Assembly (NCBI GenBank): GCA_963693365.1
Contig: CAVNZM010000008.1
Coordinates: 7,626,001 to 7,690,000, forward strand
Length of the DNA: 64,000 nt
Reading direction: 5' to 3'
Source of the DNA: Amoebidium appalachense
Lineage: Eukaryota; Ichthyosporea
Under the pieces are notes generated by a model. The model was not told where the DNA came from, made no database searches, and saw only the letters and a program-made list of their open reading frames with translations. A program made the position numbers and the translations under genes. Within the stretch, counting starts at the first letter, position 1, and each line of letters starts with the position of its first letter. Of the stretch, positions 59,304-64,000 are shown one piece after another.

Positions 59304-60080
59304 GCGTGTGCGTGTGCGCGAGAGCACACGCGCGTGTGTTAATGTGTGTGTGCGTGCACGTATGAGTGAATGTGTGTGTGTGCGCGCGCGCTGTTGTCAC
59401 GTTGTGTGTGTCTGCACGAATGCTCATCATCCACTCGTGCTGCATACACACTTAAACGAGGGGCAATCATCCCAACTTTGTGCCTGGTCCCCGGGGAAAG
59501 GTAGGAAGTGCATGGGGATGAGGGAGGATTGGGTGGGGTGGGGGTGGGGGCGGGGAGGGGATCAAGGCACCGGGACAGAAAAAGCTGTTAATTTTATGGG
59601 GTTTGGGCTATGTTGAATGGGGCGGGGGGAGGGGAGGGGGGGGGGGTATTGGACGTTACTGGTTTGTGCTCTACCTAAGAGTTCTTAAGCCGGGTGTGAC
59701 AACCGTATGACTATAATTGCGGATGCATTTGAAGCTTTAGGTCCATTTTGTTTGGTACTATACATGTCGAAAGTACTAACTAATAAAATCACAAAACATC
59801 TCGGTTATCGCGAAAGCTATATTCAATTCTTTGCTGAGTTTTACGTCTTTGGTTTTGATGTTCCTTTCAAATTTGCGGTTAGCACCGTGTATGGGAGGGG
59901 GTGGAGGGTTCTTTATAACATGTGTGCAAATTTACAGGACGGAGAAAGGCAAAGTCGCACAAGAAACCCATCTGCACCAGCAAGGGGCTACGTGTACAGT
60001 TCACCGACAACACCATATTCCTGGTCACACCACGCGTCAAGAGGCGCAGTTCGCGCCTTAAACTGGACAAAAACGCTTAG
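58156..60080 (+). CDS. Acidic, low-complexity protein with a basic RVxF-containing tail, two exons
   Basis: No family recognised. Exon 1 (58156-59089) encodes 311 residues rich in Glu, Lys, Ser and Gly, with coiled-coil-like or disordered composition. Exon 2 (59938-60080) encodes a basic tail, GRRKAKSHKK, then RVQFTDNTIFLVTPRV and KRRSSRLKLDKNA, before TAG. The donor AAAAAAG|GTGGGT and acceptor TTTACAG agree in phase (one base plus two), giving 358 residues. RVQF fits the RVxF docking motif for protein phosphatase 1, and the Lys/Arg runs suggest nuclear location; both are inference. Reading past the donor enters GT repeats and stops at 59235, supporting the splice. The intron begins GT-rich. 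The gene is divergent from MINPP. Confidence 0.65.
59090..59937 (+). repeat. Intron of the acidic-protein gene
   Basis: GT-rich from the donor, with TA repeats (59230-59250), GT/GC repeats (59256-59400), then G-rich DNA (59520-59650) and 290 bases of unique sequence before the TTTACAG acceptor. The 3' end has no CA repeat, unlike other GT-opening introns here. Confidence 0.75.
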
Positions 60081-62002
60081 TTTGGCACCCGTTCTTTAAG
60101 TGTAGAACGTTATAGCTCAACTGATCAAGTGTTAAAGATGGGTTGGTTAATCACATGGTGGTGGAATGGCAGCTGGCAGGGCAGGAGGCTAAATTTCTAG
60201 AAAGACACATTCAGGGGGGGGGGGGGGGGGGGGGGGGGCTCTTATTATAGAAGATGCTTCCCTTTTGGGGGTGGGGAGGGGGGGATGCCCTCTGCCCTAC
60301 TTTTTTCAGGACAAGGTTAGTTTGGTGCTCGTTCTAGGCGCACTCATTATGGCTAATCGGTATATATTGGTGACTAAAAGGAGGGAAGGGGTGCGTGTGT
60401 GTGTGTGGGGGGGGGGGGGGGGAGTCTTAGATGAGAGAGACTTTGGGCCGTTAGTTTCTAATGTTTTGGATGATTCTATCTCTTACCATCCTACTAATAT
60501 AGTAGTCCCGGACTCATCCATGTGGAAACTACAGTGATCCATTTGTGGGCAGTGGATGGCACACTAAAACAAAAGGGGACATATAAGGTAACCGAGCGTT
60601 AGGAAGAAGATTGCAGTTCTATATTTTAATTTGTATGGCTTGATTCGGATGTGCCGGACTAATGGAATGTGGCCAATTAATTGGCCTAAAAGAAACATTA
60701 TAATTAGTTCACTTTGCACCATTAAGTTTACGGGGCAGTACCCTTCCATTCACTGGGCCCGCAGCGGGCAACATAAGCTTGGTGGCATGGCAATCACCTC
60801 TCCCCCCCCCACCACCACCCCCGCCCCTTCCCCCCCCCCTGATACGGCTCAGGGACGTTGCATATAGGCTACAGTACATCCATATTCTGTTACTTTAACT
60901 AGAAGATATGATTGGCCCATCGGCATTGCCGTAGGTTCGCTTACCATATATGTACCAAATGATAGCATTTGATTGGCTGCGCTGGAAATAATAAAGCAGT
61001 TCATAGGCAGTCACGTGAGGCTGGGCCCTGGGCTCGAGACATGTCCGTAGCAATAGAAAACACATGAACCCCCTTATAGAAGTCTAGTAGATCTGAATAG
61101 ATCCCACGAAAAAGAAGATTGGCGAAATCTAGATCCTTTTTGTGTGGACGGGCAGAAGTTAATGATAAGCTATTTGGAGCGGTGGTGGCCCCGGGGGGGG
61201 GGGGGGGGGGGGGGGATGGGTTAACAGAGCAACCAGCCGACGTGTGCTAAGTCTTGGTCATACGGTTGCCCCGCTAGCGCTATTAATTTGATTGCACCCG
61301 TACATGTGATAACTTCATCCCATATAACCATATATGGTCATGTAACGTTCAGCTGATGCGCTTGCGTGGTTGTCCTCCGTGTCCGTGGTGATAGGCTCCA
61401 GAACTAATAATAATTAGACCACACAGTCATCGGTATGCCCCCAACCCACCCCAGAAAACTTTCCCTGCACTGACTGTCCGTCTCTGTCTGTGTGTGTGCG
61501 CGAGCGCCTGTGCGCGTGCGCGTATGGTGGTGGTGGGAATACATCCATCCCTCCCCACCTCCCTCTCTCTCCCCCCACCCACGACCACCGCCATTACGTA
61601 CCACCACCACCACCTTGGTTACAAACATAAATTCTCACGCATTTGGCCTTACCCCATAGAGGTTTTTTTTTCTTTTTTTTTTCCCCTTTGTCTCGTACTG
61701 CCACTGGAGACTTCTGTTAACCCTATTAATGCACACTTTGAGCCAGACGGCCCGAAGTTCACGTTGTGCTGTACATAGTCTAAGGGAATACCGTCGTAAA
61801 AATGATGGTCAGGTGCCAAAACATCCCCCCCCCTCCCTCCCTCCCCCCCCCTCCCCCCCTCCCCCCGTCCCCCATCCCCCTGGTCCTTTCTCCCCTCCGG
61901 GGGGGGCCTGTTTGTGCTCCCAAGCCCTGTGGGCCGTTAGTCCAAGTCCCCTTTCCCCCCCTCCCCCCCAAACCCTCCTGCCCCTCCCTTCCCCCCCTCC
62001 CT

Positions 62003-62033
<31 letters not shown>

Positions 62034-62460
62034 CCCCCCCTCCCCCCCTCCCTCCCTCCCTCCGTCCGGTGACCTGCAAACAGTAGCCCAACACATATGC
62101 ACGATTCGCGTGAAGGCCACTAGGTCAGGCATGCCTTGTCACATGATCGGAGATTATAAAAGTAGATCAGCTCGATCTACTCTCAGATTTATGGGGCTCC
62201 CAACACACTGTGCACACTACATTCCAGTAAATGTCCGCCCAGACAACCCACGGTCGCATTTGAACCCAAGCGAATCCTGGCACACCGCGCTGACCGTTTT
62301 GCCCTCCTCCGGCGAAACGTTTTTAGCCAATCGCCAAGCACCGTCCCGTTGACCTTTGCGTTAAGACCATGTTGGCGTTCATGAGGCAGTGGTTGTGGCC
62401 GTCGACCAAAAAGGAAATAGTTATTTTTGGGACTGTTAAAGTTAACGTTATCGGACCATC
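60081..62460. other. Intergenic region, partly unique
   Basis: Contains G-tracts (60212-60238, 60406-60422, 61192-61215), C-tracts (61826-62060) and unique DNA. At about 60310-60340 a segment (GGACAAGGTTAGTTTGGTGC) resembles the end of the acidic gene's exon 2. A TATA-like TTATAAAAGT lies at 62154. No gene could be supported. Confidence 0.45.
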
Positions 62461-62462
62461 CT

Positions 62463-62576
62463 TTAAACATGCTTAAAGTAACGTCGTAGAACATACGGCC
62501 AGTCATCAGCCCGCTGGCGGTTGTGGGTGTCGCTGGCTACCGCACAGGCGGGGGGACCGGGGGGGAACTTGGGCAC
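62463..62576 (-). CDS. Candidate C-terminal exon, unknown protein
   Basis: Sense strand: a CACACAG acceptor at 62577, then AQVPPGPPACAVASDTHN, RQRADDWPYVLRRYFKHV and TAA. It reads like a real protein end (aromatic and charged, no repeats). A tiny upstream segment near 62815-62836 (PSTAGPG) matches in phase, but this is tentative. Family not recognised. Confidence 0.35.
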   Translation of the reverse strand: MPKFPPGPPACAVASDTHNRQRADDWPYVLRRYFKHV

Positions 62577-62941
62577 CTGTGTGTAGGGGGGGGTGAGGGG
62601 GGGGTTAGAAGGGGGGAGGGAGGGGGCTAGCAGGGGGGAAGGGGATGGTGGGGAGGGTGGGGGAGGGGAAGGGGAAGGGGGGTGATGGGGGGAGGGGGGG
62701 GGGGAGGGAGGGGGCGAGCAGGGGGGAGGGCCCGGGGAAGGGGGTGAGGAGAAGAGGGGAGGGGGGAGGGAGGGGGGGGGGAGAGGGAGGATCAGATCAT
62801 AGCAGCTGCAAACACCCGGTCCGGCCGTGGAAGGCTTCAATTAAGGGTATCCACAATGAGATTTTAAGGTGCGATTTATTGAGGATCTCCAGTTAACTAG
62901 ATTTGATGAGTTGGTGGTGGTGATTCTTGCAAAAAGGAATG

Positions 62942-63008
<67 letters not shown>

Positions 63009-63078
63009 GGGGGGGGGGGGGGGGGGGGGGGGGAATGCAAGTGGAGACGTGTCACTGCCACAAACGTGTCCGAGCCTC

Positions 63079-63109
<31 letters not shown>

Positions 63110-63290
63110 GGGAGGGGGGGGGGGGGGGGGGGGGGGGGGGTTGGGGGGTTGGGGAGGGGGGGGGGGGGGGGAGGTGGCAAGGGGAGAAGGGTACGGGGGA
63201 GGAGGACGAGAGTAGGGCAGGCGGATGGGGGGGGAGGGTAGCTCCGGGAGGGGGAGTGGGGGGGGGGGGGGGGGGGGGGGGGTCGTCTCA
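62577..63290. repeat. G-rich tracts, GT array and T-run
   Basis: G/GA-rich 62577-62800, GT array 62945-63004, G-tracts 63008-63033 and 63090-63140, and 63261-63281. A unique stretch (62800-62940) has no clear exon. Confidence 0.9.
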
Positions 63291-63293
63291 TAC

Positions 63294-63355
63294 CTGGAGG
63301 CCGGGGTGAAATATTGGTGCATCATCAGATAGAAGGCCTGTTGCACAAGGTCCGT
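63294..63355 (-). CDS. Candidate internal exon, unknown protein
   Basis: Sense strand: TDLVQQAFYLMMHQYFTPAS, ending at CCTCCAG|GTATGA, a good donor followed by a C-tract. An alternative frame through the same segment is also open. It may belong with the 62463-62576 exon on the same strand. Not identified. Confidence 0.3.
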
Positions 63356-63634
63356 CTTTGATTAGATGGCTATAAATAGAGCATCAGGCTCTTGCGCCTG
63401 TATTAATTTTTTTATTAAAAAAACCGTTATATGGAGGTTAGTTTTTTGAAATTCAAGTGACGTTACTATATTATCATGTGACTAGTATTAGGCTAGCCAG
63501 CAGTACATTCACGCAGAACATAGTTAATATTGAGCTCGAGTCGATGGTTTTGGTGTGGATAGTGAGTTGTTCTGGTATGGTGCTGCATGTGAAGCGGTCG
63601 GAAACTTGCACGGGGAGGTGGGGCGGGCACGTGG

Positions 63635-63744
63635 AGAAGGGGGGGGGGGGGGGGGGGGGGGGAGGGGGAGGGAGGGGAGGCGGGAGGGGGGGAGGGGGGG
63701 GGGAGGGGGGAGGGGGAGGAGGGGACTGCTGTTACCTGCTTTAG
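63635..63744. repeat. G-tract and GGGA repeats
   Basis: G-tract (63640-63662) and GGGA/GGA units up to the candidate exon. Confidence 0.9.
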
Positions 63745-63951
63745 GTCAGTGTACGTGAATGGGAGAGGGTTGCAAGTGAGGGGAAGCATGATGAGGGATG
63801 ATAACATAAGAGAGCAAACAAAGGAAGAAAATGAGAACAATCCTTTATCGGAGAAGCTTAGAAAATGCTGCAGTTTGTGTGATGGGGATAGACACGTGCT
63901 TTTAGTAGGTCGAGAGAAATGGATTTGTCAGGCATCCCCCAGGGATGTGAG
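63745..63951 (+). CDS. Candidate exon at the right edge, Cys-containing
   Basis: Plus strand: after CTGCTTTAG, a 69-codon open stretch with VYVNGRGLQVRGSMM, acidic middle, KCCSLCDGDRHVLLVGREKW and ICQASPRDV, ending at GAG|GTGTTG. The Cys pattern suggests metal binding. On the minus strand the same DNA offers a hydrophobic start and a CAG|GTAACA donor, so the strand is uncertain. Confidence 0.3.
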
Positions 63952-63956
63952 GTGTT

Positions 63957-63990
<34 letters not shown>

Positions 63991-64000
63991 GGGGGGGGGG
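63957..64000. repeat. Terminal T-run and G-run
   Basis: About 32 T residues followed by G up to the end of the window. Confidence 0.95.

Noticed and set aside
62250-62290. tRNA-like TTTGAACC segment
   Set aside because: No acceptor, anticodon or D-arm pairing could be built around it.

Overview
This is a nuclear window from a eukaryote, most likely a protist or alga; I cannot place it further. The evidence is intron-rich genes with mostly GT-AG introns, a nuclear gene for mitochondrial ribosomal protein bL34, a proteasome SEM1/DSS1 gene, a eukaryotic protein kinase, a signal-peptide inositol polyphosphate phosphatase, a type II membrane SGNH esterase-like protein, a Pol III tRNA gene, and a Penelope-like retroelement with an N-terminal GIY-YIG domain, a type reported from green algae, protists and invertebrates. 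Much of the DNA is simple sequence: long C/G homopolymers (up to 79 nt), (CA/GT)n, (CT/GA)n and A/T runs. It lies mainly in introns and between genes, so most long open frames are translated repeats (His-Thr, Cys-Val, Pro, Gly, Arg-Glu) and are not annotated.

Layout. 539-2671 (-): C2H2 zinc-finger gene, two exons. 2672-5040: unique intergenic DNA with a GATTGG cluster and a 36-bp direct repeat. 7366-15361 (-): SEM1/DSS1 in three exons; its 6.9-kb first intron holds a 1067-codon Penelope-like ORF (11128-14331) between two apparently identical 303-bp direct repeats. 21547-22345 (+): two exons of a presequence-like protein. 23365-24948 (+): bL34m. 28267-32070 (+): Ser/Thr kinase with a possible AT-AC intron and a tRNA-Arg(ACG) in its last intron. 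35337-37126 (-): NXPE/Cas1p-like SGNH membrane protein with one frameshift. 41139-42966: palindrome cluster and a TIR-bounded element. 43955-57008 (-): a complete ten-exon MINPP-type histidine phosphatase. 58156-60080 (+): acidic protein with a basic, RVxF-bearing tail. The last 1.6 kb has exon candidates I cannot name.

Themes. (1) A dispersed repeat family, at least 12 copies, always has a C-tract at the same end and shares its 5' end with the leader of the Penelope-like element, so it may be a non-autonomous derivative or solo flanking repeat. (2) Three MINPP exon edges have been copied, as exon-intron boundary units, into the adjacent introns. (3) Introns tend to start with a C-rich, CT or GT tract just after the donor, and about half carry a complementary G-rich or CA tract toward the 3' end. 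(4) Three genes show single-base frame breaks, two at homopolymers, so assembly error is likely.

Exon structures were inferred by eye from splice dinucleotides, reading phase and family similarity. There is no transcript evidence.
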